Source of the DNA: Phoenix dactylifera | Lineage: Eukaryota > Streptophyta > Magnoliopsida > Arecales > Arecaceae | Direction of reading: 5' to 3' | DNA length: 64,000 nucleotides | Assembly (NCBI RefSeq): GCF_009389715.1 | Contig: NW_024067676.1 | Location: 260,501-324,500, forward strand | Shown: piece after piece, positions 20,226 to 32,800 of the stretch | How the letters are laid out: each line of letters starts with the position of its first letter | How positions within the stretch are numbered: the first letter of the stretch is position 1 | Translations under genes and position numbers: made by a program | The notes under the pieces: model-generated | Seen by the model: only the letters and a program-made list of their open reading frames with translations | Database searches by the model: none | Told to the model about the DNA's origin: nothing

Positions 20226-23200
20226 GTACACATGAGACCTTATCCATTATTTGCAAATTGCAACATTGAATGCTTTGGTACGCCTTTGTTTTTTTTATAT
20301 ATGTTTCAGAATTTACCAAGGCTAGGTTGGTTTGTGTATTGGAGAAGCAAAGTACTCCATTTGCATGGAGGGAAAAACTGGAGGCATAAGCATTAAGTTC
20401 AACTTATTTGTTATGTCATGCCAATGATGTGAAAATACCCATGCAAATCATAGGTGCTGTTGTTTGATGACCATTTATTATGAACCTTTCACCAAACACC
20501 CTTCTCTCTTTCCGCATTGGTTGACGCGAGTGCAGAGTGCAGCAAGTGATACACTAGTACATACCTTTGTTCTGGGACTTAAGAGAGTCTTGAGATTGCC
20601 TTGCTAGTTCATATATATACCCTCTATCACCTTTTAAAAGGTAACCTAGATGCCTGGTTAGTCCCTAGTCTCTAAGAGTCAGGCTATTTGTGTTTGTGGA
20701 AACCTGATCATACTTGTCGGATAGAACATGCTGTTTCCTTAGGTTAAAAATTTTCTGCATAACGAAAATCTAGAAACTATGGAGAGAAAATGTAGTTAGA
20801 TGGATGAAATCCCCAAACTGAATTAAAATGTACTTTACTATGTTGAAACTTACCTCAGTTTCTTTCTGTCTCGTATAACTTAGGAAAACATTCTGGTTAA
20901 GCGAATGCTATCCATTTTATGTATGTGGATGCATTGTATTAATAATAAGATCTACCGTCAAGATGCTTTGTTGCCATGTCCATTTAGGTGTTTTCCACCC
21001 TGGTAAGAGGTCAAACTTGGACTTCCATTCAGAAGACATTGGTTGTTCTTGCCGTGGGGACACTTTATTGATCTTTAGGATTTAAATGTGATCTTTTTAG
21101 GTCCAAAATGAAAACATGCTAGGTTTTTACTAAGGCATATGGCCTAAACCTAACCTGATTGATGCTTGGCCCAGATCAGATCTGATTTAATATATGAATT
21201 AGCAGTTGTTTTGAGTTTTGACTTTTTGTTAATAGTGGATTTTTTTATAAAAAAAATGATTGGAGATATGTGGGGCATATATAGAACTTAATTTGGTTTC
21301 TAAAATTGATTGGACGGCTAGATCTGGATTTGACCTAGATCAACTCTAAGTCGGGCTAGAATATGCCTGATGAATGAGCATTTTAGCATATCTATCAGAA
21401 TCTCAGTTAGGCTAGAATATGCCTGATGAATGAGCATTTTAGCATATCTATCAGAATCTCGGTTTTATTGAGGTCATCATTGCATAAGTATGGGTGATGT
21501 CTTTGAGTAGGTATGGTATGGTAGCTAGCATGTGAAAACTTCATGTTTATGGTTCCCTAAATGGGCTAGCCACTAGTTCGCTAACTTATCTTACTGCAAT
21601 TTTACCTGGTAGACCGAGGGAACTAGTTTTTGGTATAAGAATTTGGGGGCTGGTTGAAGAATATGGAAGGGGTAGTTCTGATATTTTCAGGTTAAATTTT
21701 GACTATGGTGCTTGATAGATCATAGATGGCCAGCTTAGCAACTGGTCTTGAGCTCAGAGACGCTCAACAGCTTGAGAGTTTGAATGATTTAAGTTTAGTT
21801 AACTGAATTAAGATCCTAACTAGATGGTGAAATGATAGGAAAGATTTAGGAAATGCTAGATGGTTTTGGGTTGTTCTAGGAATATGATCAGGTTATGTTG
21901 ACTGTTAGGAATGTGATCAGATTAAGAGGAAGATGATGCTTGCATTTGGTCGTAGCATTATTCATGATGCAATTCAGATTTTTCTTATGTGGCTTATGTT
22001 GAATGCAACACATCTTACATCTGGTATAAAAACATCAAGGACTTTACCATGGCAAAATTTATCACTTTGCTAAATACCAATTTTGGGGGAAAAAACTTAT
22101 TATTTGGGTTGTTTACATCCCTTCCTCAAGTGTCAACAGAAGTGTGGTATTAGTATTTTTTGGGTGTTCAATGTTACTTCTGATCAAATAGGAATAATTT
22201 TCTTGATTTATCTTTATACTTGGTAGAAAACTAAAGGACATTTCTCACTTTCAGAAGTGACACTGATCTAATAAAATGTTTTTCTTTGTTGTGTTCTGAA
22301 TGGATAGAACCTTGTCATCAACTTCTACGTAAGTTCAGTCGTTACAGTTTAATTGGTCACTGGTATCTTGTTATTTATATATTCATGTTTTGGTTGAAAG
22401 ATGAATCTTGTGTTAGGTGAGAAAGTTACCCATTTTATGTACATATTCTGAAATGGTATCCCAAGTTATTGTTTGACCTTGTTTAGGATTCCAGTAGATA
22501 GAGCATTGAATTTGGAAGTAATAGAGAGAAAGTTCGTGTGGTAAAGGGAAATATGGGAAAATATAGGTGATCACCATTGAAGGTATTGGAGAAAGTGTTT
22601 AGAGATAAAATGCCAATAACATTGGGGATTACAAAGGTGAGGAAATTAGAATTTTCTTTTCTTTTGTGTCATTTAAGGTACCTGAGGCTTCTTTTTGATA
22701 TTGAGAAGCAGAAAAGGCATGATTAATGAGAAGTTATAGAGTATATTGACCGAGTTAACTTGTGGTGAAACAGTTCGTATCATTTTTTTATATCGACAGA
22801 GATGCTGACTTGGTTTAGTTGTGCATGAGACAACTCATGCTCGTTTTTAGTGAGGGTTCAGATTATGTATTGTGACAAGCACTGCGAAAAAGAAGAATGG
22901 ATACTCTTTAGAGTCATGATTCATAACATATATTTCAGTAGCAAGAAAAAAAAAAGGAAGGTGGGCCAGACTTATCGACTTAAGTTGGGCTTTCTTGGTG
23001 GATGTAGGCACAAGAACTCTGCTTAGGGAAATTCCACTACATGAAAAAAGAAGCATCATCGAGTAGACAAATGCAAGTTGAAAGTTTATCAAGTCTGTCA
23101 AAAGAAAACATCTCACTGCAACTCCGCACATCAAGGTGTTTGCATCATCTCTTTTAGTTTCACCCACTAGGTTCAGTATGTAAAGTCAGAACATGCAACC

Positions 23201-23939
23201 CCTTTTCTGTACAATATATGCAGCATACAGGATGGGGCTAATGGGCATTGCCTTCAAATTCATCTGGTAACAAGTCAAAAACATACCTAGTTGTCAATGA
23301 ACCTCAGATGTACTAGTTCTTAGAGTAAAATTGTACATTTTGTAGACAATATTTTGCAGATAAAATTCCAAATAGATCATGAAGAACATTTTTGCATATT
23401 GGATCGTATCAAAGTAACAATTGGATTCTTGAGTTTGGGATATTCCTGATGAATTCAAAAGATTTCATTAAAATCTCTGCACTTGACCTCTAACAGAGGG
23501 TCAAAGACATGGAGTGAACAACATGATTATGCAAATATTTTGCAATGCCTCGGATGCAGCTTAGCAGCAACATTGATGACAAGGAGATATATTGCAACAG
23601 TGTGAGGTCATTCAGAATTTACTGTTCCTAATGTCTTAAATGCTATCAAGAGGCCAACTTATTTGGAACAAAAGATTTATATACTTGAATAATTTTATAA
23701 AAAAATTCTACTGTAGTGGGTAGGGAGTAATAATGCCAAAGTATGAAAGCTTAATAACATTTTGAAAATAAAATGGCCTTAATCATCATGTGATACCACT
23801 GTATTAGTATTTACTGGACCTTCGCTTTCAATGCTTATTAAATAATAGGCCAAATTTTGCTGTGCGTATGTATCATTTTTAATATATTATTTATTCCCAC
23901 TTTATTAATCTCAATATGTCTGCATAATTTCAAACTCAG
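20226..23939. other. No exon recognised
   Basis: AT-rich DNA. I searched it for the second DRB exon and for upstream NOP58 exons and saw neither. It contains a 56-bp tandem duplication (21354-21460). Confidence 0.5.
21354..21460. repeat. Recent tandem duplication, 56-bp period
   Basis: GGCTAGAATATGCCTGATGA starts at 21354 and again at 21410. The 51 bp that follow each start are identical by eye, which implies a young duplication. Confidence 0.9.
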
Positions 23940-24911
23940 GCACTTTTTAGAGCTCTGAAGACAGAGCATGCTACACCCAAATATGGTCTTATCTTCCATG
24001 CATCCTTAATCGGTCAAGCAGCTCCAAAATTCAATGGAAAGATTTCTCGTTCCCTAGCTGCCAAGTTGCCAGTCAATATGATGCCCTTGGTGATAGTCAA
24101 GACAACTCTATGGGATTGGAGAATCGTGCCAAGGTAATAATTATGTTCGAGACTATGCTACTATTTTCATGTGTATCCGTAACATCCTTGAAAACACTTG
24201 CATCCGTGTATGCTTGAATAGCTCGAACCCGCTTAAGGGTTCTTGAGGGCAGAGAACTGGGTCGTTCTGCTGGGTCATCAAAAGGCAAGCCCAAGATTGA
24301 AGTTTACGACAAAGACAGAAAGAAAGGTGCAGGATCTTTGATTACTGCTGCGAAGGTGTGCATCATTTAATTGGACAGATCTTTTCTTACTCGAGTAGGT
24401 TTTAGCATGCACAAAAGCTTTCAGTACCCACTTGTTCTAATTCTTGCTTTTTGGATTTGCAGACTTACAATCCAGCATCTGATTTAGTGCTTCAAGAAAC
24501 CACTGAGCCATCTGGTAAGCAGGAAGGAGCACCTTCAAAGAAGAGGAAGCATGAGGAAGTAGAACCAACATCTGATGGGGAGACTCCTGTCCAAGAAGGG
24601 GATGATGAAGAGAGGAGAAGAAGAAGAAGAAGAAAAAGAAAGTTGAGGTAGAGAGCACCGAGTTTGAAAATAATGATCAGGTTGCTGTAGCAGCAGCAGA
24701 AGAGAGGAGAAGAAGAAGAAGGAGAAAACTGAAGCTCGAGGCACTGCTATGAAGAATCAGGGTCAGGATGATGTACCAGAAGCTGACCAGGCGAAAGAAG
24801 AAGAAGAAGAACAAGAAGAAGAAAAAGCATACTGAAGCGGTCGAGGAACGAGAAGCTGACATGCAAAGCAGGAAAAAGTAGAAGAGGAAAAAAGATAAGA
24901 AGGGTGAGTGA
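23940..24911 (+). pseudogene. NOP58/NOP5-like C-terminal gene fragment
   Basis: Three exons. Exon A (23940-24133) encodes [20 protein letters not shown] and [18 protein letters not shown]. It then loses frame: [17 protein letters not shown] reads in another frame after a segment about 7 nt shorter than expected. Exon B (24222-24355) encodes RLRVLEGRELGRSAGSSKGK and KIEVYDKDRKKGAGSL. Exon C (24463 to about 24911) encodes TYNPASDLVLQETTEPSG and a Lys/Arg/Glu-rich tail that changes frame in a GAA/AGA repeat. This is the end of the box C/D snoRNP core protein NOP58, which acts in nucleolar rRNA methylation (family knowledge). Introns are kept, so it arose by DNA duplication rather than retroposition. 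The N-terminal exons are missing and the frame is broken. Confidence 0.78.
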
Positions 24912-26857
24912 TGCATTTGAGGGATTATGCTGTTCTCTGTGGCACTGAAGGTTAAGACCTGGTGCGGTTTTTGGCTCATTTATATAGGTTTCAAGGTGAC
25001 AAAATTCAGAGAAATTTTCTTTAGTTTGTTGGTCCTAATTCAATGTTCACTGTGTTCATTTCATTTCTGACCAGCATGACTTCCCAGAAATGCACCAGGT
25101 GTTGTTCCAAAAAGAAATTCTTATGTATGCTCATCAAATCTTCATGGGATCAAAGCCGAGAGATTATTATCGCAGAATGTTGGTTCAATCATCTATTGTC
25201 TAATTTCTTCATATTCTGCGAAGGAATTGATTCCAAGTATCTGTTTATATTAGACATGATGAAATCATTGGCAAATGGACTAAATACTATAAAAACAATC
25301 TACTTCAAACTTCTTATATTTTTGGGTATTTGGCGGTGTGGAGCAGCAGCACAGAATGCATTTCCCACCTGGATGAAGGATGGGTGTATACATATGCCCA
25401 AGCTAATTTTGTGGGATTTTGTCCTTAAATGAGAAATCATAACCAAACTGTAACTAACAATGAACAGGCTCTTTCTCTGTTCATCATCCTTATTCAGCTT
25501 TTACCAGTGACTATGCTGCTAATATATGAGGTGCTGAAGACTTGTTGTAGGTTATCAAAATGAATTCATAACATACTGGTTTTGATGTTTCAACTGTAAA
25601 GTTCGAATTTATTCTATTTCAATATGGTCTTTTTTTCAACATTTCTATTCACCTTTGTATCGAGGCTAAATTTTGGAAATTGCTAATGAAGAAAATAATT
25701 GGAATTATTTGTTTTCATCGGCCGAACTGACTTCTGATTGTCAGCTGCCATGGCTGGCGCACTAGGCTCTCTATGATTACATCAATAGAAAAGAAGAAAA
25801 AAAAGTGAACTATGCTTTAAATTTCATTTGCTACTTAAATTGTCAGAACCAAATCCTCCATCATCTGACTGTAGGCAGCAAAAACAACTTCCCCTGATGA
25901 GAGTGAGAAAGAGAAAGATGGTGCTTATTAAGGTGGAGGAATAGAACTACTTGAATAGTTTCATAAATGGAAGTAGTTAAAGCATCACTTTTTCACTATT
26001 AGGCTTGAACAAGAAAGAGAGCGAGTGGTGCTTTCAAGAGTCCTACTTTGTAGTCATGGGTTAATCCTGACAAGAAGGGGTGTTATCCCTGTGATTCAAA
26101 AATTGTATGGCTCTACCTCAAAACAAGTCGACCAATGTTATATTACAATAGTATGAATATCAGAATATCTTGTTGGCCAACAAAATGATGCCACATAGGT
26201 AATTGATTGTATTATAAGTTATTTTGAGCACAACTTGAAGAACCTGTTACAACAATCACACTAGGCCTAAAACTATCTATGTTAGGAATTGAGCTATTCT
26301 ATAGTTACAAGTAAACCTTGCATCTCTTCATTGCCACTTATGATTAAGCTACCGAACTTGTGCGAATTTGTTAACGGAGGGGCTTCTCATCTTAGGCAGA
26401 TGGTCCTTCTCTCCTAATTGATAGATAATTTAGGCAATAAATTAGTTCCATGATTGAGCTCGTCTTCATTTTCATGTTGTTGTACCTGTACTTTTGATGT
26501 TGTAATAATATTTGTGAAAATTATGATGCAGTTTAAATCCATTGTGAAGTTTCCACTTCTGCCGGCCTGCTATAACAGTGATTTTATCAGCTTAAATTGT
26601 TTTGTGGAAGTAATTAACAGCAGCCTTTTTGTCATCTACAGGGAAGTCAGGAAAGTTAAATGCATATTGTAGTGCTCCTGCAACTGAGAGAGGGGGGGGG
26701 GGAGGGGGGGGAAGGGGGGGAGAGAGAACTAAAAAGGTGTTGACTTCTCTCAGTTTTATTATAACTTTAATCATCAAACTCATTCAATGCCATGTCACCA
26801 GCTTCATTTCATCTCAGTTAAAAAATAAATTTGGAATGAAACAGCAAAAAACCAAAC
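24912..26857. other. Intergenic, no gene seen
   Basis: AT-rich DNA between two convergent units. It includes the G-tract at 26692-26720, which lies within or just past the expected 3' UTR of the minus-strand gene ending at 26858. Confidence 0.5.
26692..26720. repeat. G-tract with G-quadruplex potential
   Basis: G runs of about 11, 8 and 7 are separated only by A or AA. Downstream of the minus-strand gene's stop codon it would be C-rich in that transcript. No function can be read from the sequence. Confidence 0.7.
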
Positions 26858-29800
26858 TCAGTCTGCTAGCCCTACGAAGTCAGGAAAGCTTGCGTATTTT
26901 GGTTCCCATCCAATTTCAGCACGAGTTCTGGAGTTATTCATCCTCTTCCCTAAAGGACCATCAGTGCCTACAAAATGAAATATCCACCTCAAAGTTGAAA
27001 TGCATATAGAAAGAGAATTCCAATCTTTTACAAGGTAACGAAATTAAATTGTAAATACTTGCCTGTAAAACCCTGGAACTTCTTGTCAAATTTCCCACTT
27101 TGGTTCACACAATCCATTATCTCTTGCCTGCAAAAAGGAAACTCTTGTACATTGAATAAGCTAGCAATATGCGAGCATGATGATAACTAAAATCAAATAT
27201 TTGGCAGGGGACAGATACATCGAACATGGCAGACCCCAAGAAGTTATATATTATGAATATGGATGGCTAAGCACAAGAACATAGGCAAATGAAGTCCAAG
27301 TATGGGAACCTGGAGAGAGGATGATTGTCACAGCCCAAGAAAATTCTACCCCGGAGCTTCTTTTTCATGATGGCAATTGAGAGGGAAGCAGCATCCTGTT
27401 AAGCAACATCTTCATCTTAGGTGTTATAAAGCCAATGGATGAATAAATAGTAACACACCCCAAGCTTCATTCTGGGGACAGATGAATGAGTGTTCGGATA
27501 ACATATATATATTACCCATAAGCCCTTTTAATTGTTTAGTGAAATAAATATCTCTGTCAACTAAGCACCAAAGCAGAAACATAAGAATAAGTCTTAGACT
27601 GTCATATCCAGTTATGTATTAACGTAATCCCCTATTGAAGAATCAAAATTTAATAGGTTGATCTTAATGCTGAAAAAGACCAAGTACATTCAAGCAATTA
27701 GAAGCACATTACTTGCTATCATTCTATATCCATTCAAGCAAGTTGTTGACCAAGTACAACAAATCAATAAAAAAATAAAGAAAGAAAGAAAAGGTGCAAC
27801 ACAAAACCAAACACATTGTTGTGCACTAAAAGAAATGAGCATGATGGACAAACTCTAAGCCTTAAACTAAGATCCAACATAGCTAGCAACTTAAACATCC
27901 CATTTTATAGCAATACATTGTTATCCCTCATCCTCTGATCAGAGTGGTCCCTATGAAGCAGGATGGTGCACTCTGCCTACACGAGTGTTCCCCTCATCAG
28001 CAATGAGAGATCACACGTCTCAAGTGGTACACCTTCATGGCTTTGTTCTTTAATTAATAAATACAAAACTTGTGAGTGTCCCACCTCTCGGCAAAATGAG
28101 AAAAAGGGAGGTTGCTGGTAGTATGGGCTGCATGAAGTGAAAATAAACAAGCCATAAAATTCAGCTTTATAAATCTCGTTGTTGATATGAGAAATTGAAG
28201 TCCGGTGGAATGAATTATTGAACTTGGCATTGATGTATTCATCATAAGATGCCCATCATATAGCCAGCAGATGGAAGGTCATCTATGGAAGTCTGGCTTT
28301 CATTACTTTTCAAGGTTTGTCAATCCTTCTTTATGTTGTTATTGACTACTCAACCAGTTTATTCAAACTTAAATATAGATGGGCATAAATTAGTCTTCGT
28401 CGCCAGATTACAGGAAAAAATATCCCTAGACTTTATGATGTGGATCCAAGATCTCAATTATATGAAATTTAGATTTGATCTTAAAGGTTAAAACAATAAA
28501 AAAAAGAATATAAAACTATCAAGAATAATCAATCGTCGAATCCTAATCCAATATATGGAAACATGCTCAAACTGTCTGTATTTTAACTTAAGAAAATTTA
28601 CTGCCATAATTTGACAGAAAATCAGAAGAAATCTGGAAAAAAATTTCAACACAAGAAAGTTTTATGCAAGAAAATTGCTTGTTTATGCATAGATTTCTGT
28701 TCTACTTTGTTGAAAATGTGCCAATATGTCCCTAATTAACCTATGGCAACATCATTCAAAAAATATTAAAAAACATTAAAAAATAAGAAATAACCAGCAT
28801 TAATTCAGACACCCTATCATAATCATCAGAACAAGCCTGATTTATAGAACCAGTGAGTAAAGAAAATTGTGACTTCATAATAAATAAGATTGAATATATG
28901 ATCTATGGCAGCATCATAAAAAAAATAAAAAACATATAAATTAGAAATAACCAGCACTATTTCAGCTACTACATAATCATCAGAACAACACTGTGATTCA
29001 TAAAGGGACTGAATAAAGAAGGATGTGACCTCATAATGAATAAGATTTAGTATATGATCTGGACGAGCATCAACAGTTCCTTTCTCTAACCAATAAACAT
29101 GGGCACCCCTATCTGCTTTGTATCGTTACTCGTTAGCTAAGAAAATAATATCAAAATGGTTTTTGCTTTCTTGATTGCTTGTGTGTGTGCTTGCCATCAT
29201 ATGGGCACACATGCATGCATGCCTCATAGCATAACCAATAGCATTAAGGATATATAAAGCCCTGCAAGTCTCAGAACACAGCCCCCAGCTTCCAAAGTTG
29301 CATTTTCTGCTTTTAGAAGCACATCTGTCCGAGGACTTCTACCAACCGGCACTACTGGACAATCCTACAAGGAAATGTATAATAATGAATCAAATAAAAA
29401 AAAAGTGTGACATCCCAAAAAGAATGTTACAGAACTGCAGCTGGAAAGTATATAATTCAGGTTGATACATGGATGTGAAAATTACAAGTACATGATAAGG
29501 AAACTACTCATCATCACTTGAGAAAAAGGAAAGAAAAGAAAAGATCTCCAGCATAGATATATATATTTATCAAAAAATAATTTTCATCAACCAAACAGGA
29601 AGGTTGTCTCAAAGTTTTTAAATAGTAAAAGAAAATTATGTTTTATAAGATCTCAAAAACATACACACCCCCTTTTTCATAGAAATCAATTTACACCGGA
29701 TGTCCTGTTATGATTCTGCTTCAAACAATGAAATCAAAGCCAATGAAATGCAGGTGATAAAAAAAATGGTCCAACTAGATCTAAAAGTGCTTGCCCCGGA

Positions 29801-32800
29801 TATACTTAAAAAAAGTAGTTCTCATTAATTAAGTTTGCAATCATGGGTTCTCTCAATTATTGCAGTTTAGTCAATAACGTGGGAGAAACAGTTGAAGCAT
29901 CAAATTATTAAGGAAATGTAACATGTATTACGACACATGAGTGCAAAACAAATATGTTACCATTGGAGCAATGTGTTTATATTAGATGTAACACCTCATC
30001 GCAAAAACCATTATTGCTGCAATCATATGCAGCAGTGCTTGATGTAAACAGGAAAGAACCTTCACCACTCCAGTTTGATGCTGCCAATCTGCAATTTTTT
30101 TAAAAAATCCAAACATGTCATCTATGTCCAAGATCTGCATTTTTATTTAATATAGGATGATTAGGTGCGTCGACGCACAGTAGATATAAAATAAGCAAAA
30201 GGCTAGTTGTAAATAATACTGTTTAATATAATAAAACTGCAAAAAAAAAAAAAGCCAGGCAAAAGCAAATGGGCACTGTCAGTAAATGTGAATCTTGTGA
30301 AGGCACAATAACATGCTAATTAGTCCTTCAATGGCTCTACTTTTTCCGCCTGATTCTTTTACATCTGGAGTTACCCTAGTCTAACAATTTGACAACATTT
30401 ACAGTTACACAAGTCTAGCATTGTGACAATCCCTGCATAATCAGTGAAGTATCTCACTAAAAGTTGGAAGTAGAAGACAGGTTGAAATTTCCATTTCCAG
30501 GCAAGTAGGTAAGACATCTTCCTTAAACAACATGTTTGCCATCTTGCTTCTATTTGGTACAGTGAAACTCATTATACAGGTAGTTAAATGTTGAAGCAAG
30601 TATTACCCTCATTGATTGGGATTCCAAATGCTAGGCGAGCATAAAAGGCATCTTGGCCGCACCTTTCCAAAGTAAGGACTAGAACCACCAAACAAGTCCG
30701 TTCATTGTTTTACATATCTATATGCCAGGTCAGACCTGAAGATCCTTGCTATGGGCATTGCCTACAAGCTAGATCTATGCCTAGCCTGTATTCTTCCTTA
30801 ATTCTGCCCACAAGGACATAAGTATTAACTTCAACCTATGTTAATTGCAGTTGGGTTCGTGAATTGGGTGGGGATGTATGTCTAATTGTCAGATCCTTTC
30901 AACACCTCTTCTTAAGAGCCATGTTTGAGTGCCATATACGATGTCCATGTTCAAGTGTCGGGTGCAAGTAATTTGAGCTATATCAAAGGATCCAGGGGTC
31001 ACACAAAATCCAGGGCATGCTCCTCAGGTTTCATGTTAGCTTTGCCCAGGTTCATGCTCCGAAATTAGCATAAACACTTTGAAAAGGCCAACCATCAGAC
31101 TGATGAACTGGCACCTTCATTGAGGACCTTTGCATGAAGACCTCTTAAGAAAGGTCTGATGTCAAAATAATTGGATGCTAATTTACTTTGCAATGTTCCA
31201 AATGCATATATCATCCAGCCTTCATACATATAGAGAAAATTATTCATATGAAAGACAGTTCTATGGAAAAGATTATGAGGGAAGAGAGGCACAATACATC
31301 AAGATAGGCTTATGGCCGCCGAGAAGATATACATAAAGATTTATAGCAGAACTGACGGAGACATGATATGAAAACTATCCATTTACTGTTACACATATTA
31401 CAAAACATCAAAATCATATCCTAAACTTATAGCATCAATCTTTGTAGGAGAACCGTTGGAAACATGACATGAATCTATTCCTTTACTGCTAAATATATTA
31501 CAGAACAGCAAAATCATCTCCTAAACTTATAAGTCAATCTTTACCTAACATCACCAGGGTAATCTGCAGTTCGTGATGGAGGAGCACAGAATATAACATA
31601 TGGAAATTGATGAGAAGCTATAGTTCCCCTCTGAGAAGGAATAATTCCAATTTTTATCAATTCATCATAGTGATCTGTAGTCATCGTCTGTCCAAAGATT
31701 TGGCACCCTGGATTTTCCTAGTAACAGAATATAGAAAGAATATTTGATCAATTTAAAAGAATATGTTATGCAATTTTAATACTTAAGAACTCAATTCTTT
31801 ATTTCATGTAAAAGATCACTTTGATAAATAGATGAAATCAACCTTTTGCAATTTCAACACTAAAATAAAAGGGTAAGTTCAGATGTCCAAAATATAAATG
31901 TATTGAAGTTTTACAAAATGTACGAGTCACTTGCCATGCTCGAAAGGATTGTATCCGTGTCAGTATGATAATCTAGTTTAGAATAACACGAAAACAAATC
32001 TGGTGCTCTATTCCATTAAAAAAGAAAAGAAAAAAACGAGTCCTATTTATTTAATTTTAAGAATGAACTTTCATGTCATGTATATCAAGATAGTTTGCTC
32101 TCAACCTTGGTAGAAAATTAGAAACAGATGCCGATAATCAAATAACATTGATCCTAGTTCCTTCTTCCTAATAGCTAATTTAAATATTGTTAAATAATGA
32201 AACGTACTCTTAGAACTGCCACTCAATAGTTAGATTTAAAAGGTGAGATCAATATAGGATAGCAGTAAGGATGAGAATGGTTATATTTGCCATTTATTAA
32301 GTGTACAAAATTACATCGCAGATCTTTCTATGCCATCCAAAGTTCCATTATTGCAAATTTTCTTACTTCCATAAGAGTTAAAACCTGAAACCTTGTGCGC
32401 ACTTTACAGGTCATCTAGTTCATTTTCAAGAAATTTTAAATCATGACGCTATCTTACTATATATCTTGGGAAAAGATACAATAACTCCTTGCCCTCGTGC
32501 TACATACTTCTTAAAGATACAAAGAAGTCTAGCAATACTGGCTACCAATGACATTATCTGGATTCACAAGGCAAAAACGTAACAGATTATCTAGCTAAAC
32601 ATGCAATCAGCTGAAGATATTAAAAATTCTGTTGGCTATAATTAAGCTGAAATTGCTCGCATTTTCCTTTATAAATTAATTTATTTTCTTCAAAATTCTT
32701 AGTGTACAAATTTCCCTTTGCTCAGTCAGCTTTTTCTGGATCCCTGTACCTAGAGATTGGAATTTTCAAGGAGAGGGAAAAAGAAAGAACAGGGTATCTC

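Noticed and set aside
24437..24979. Minus-strand Ser/Phe-rich frames that look like membrane proteins
   Set aside because: They are the antisense of the Lys/Glu-rich GAA repeat in the NOP58-like exon.
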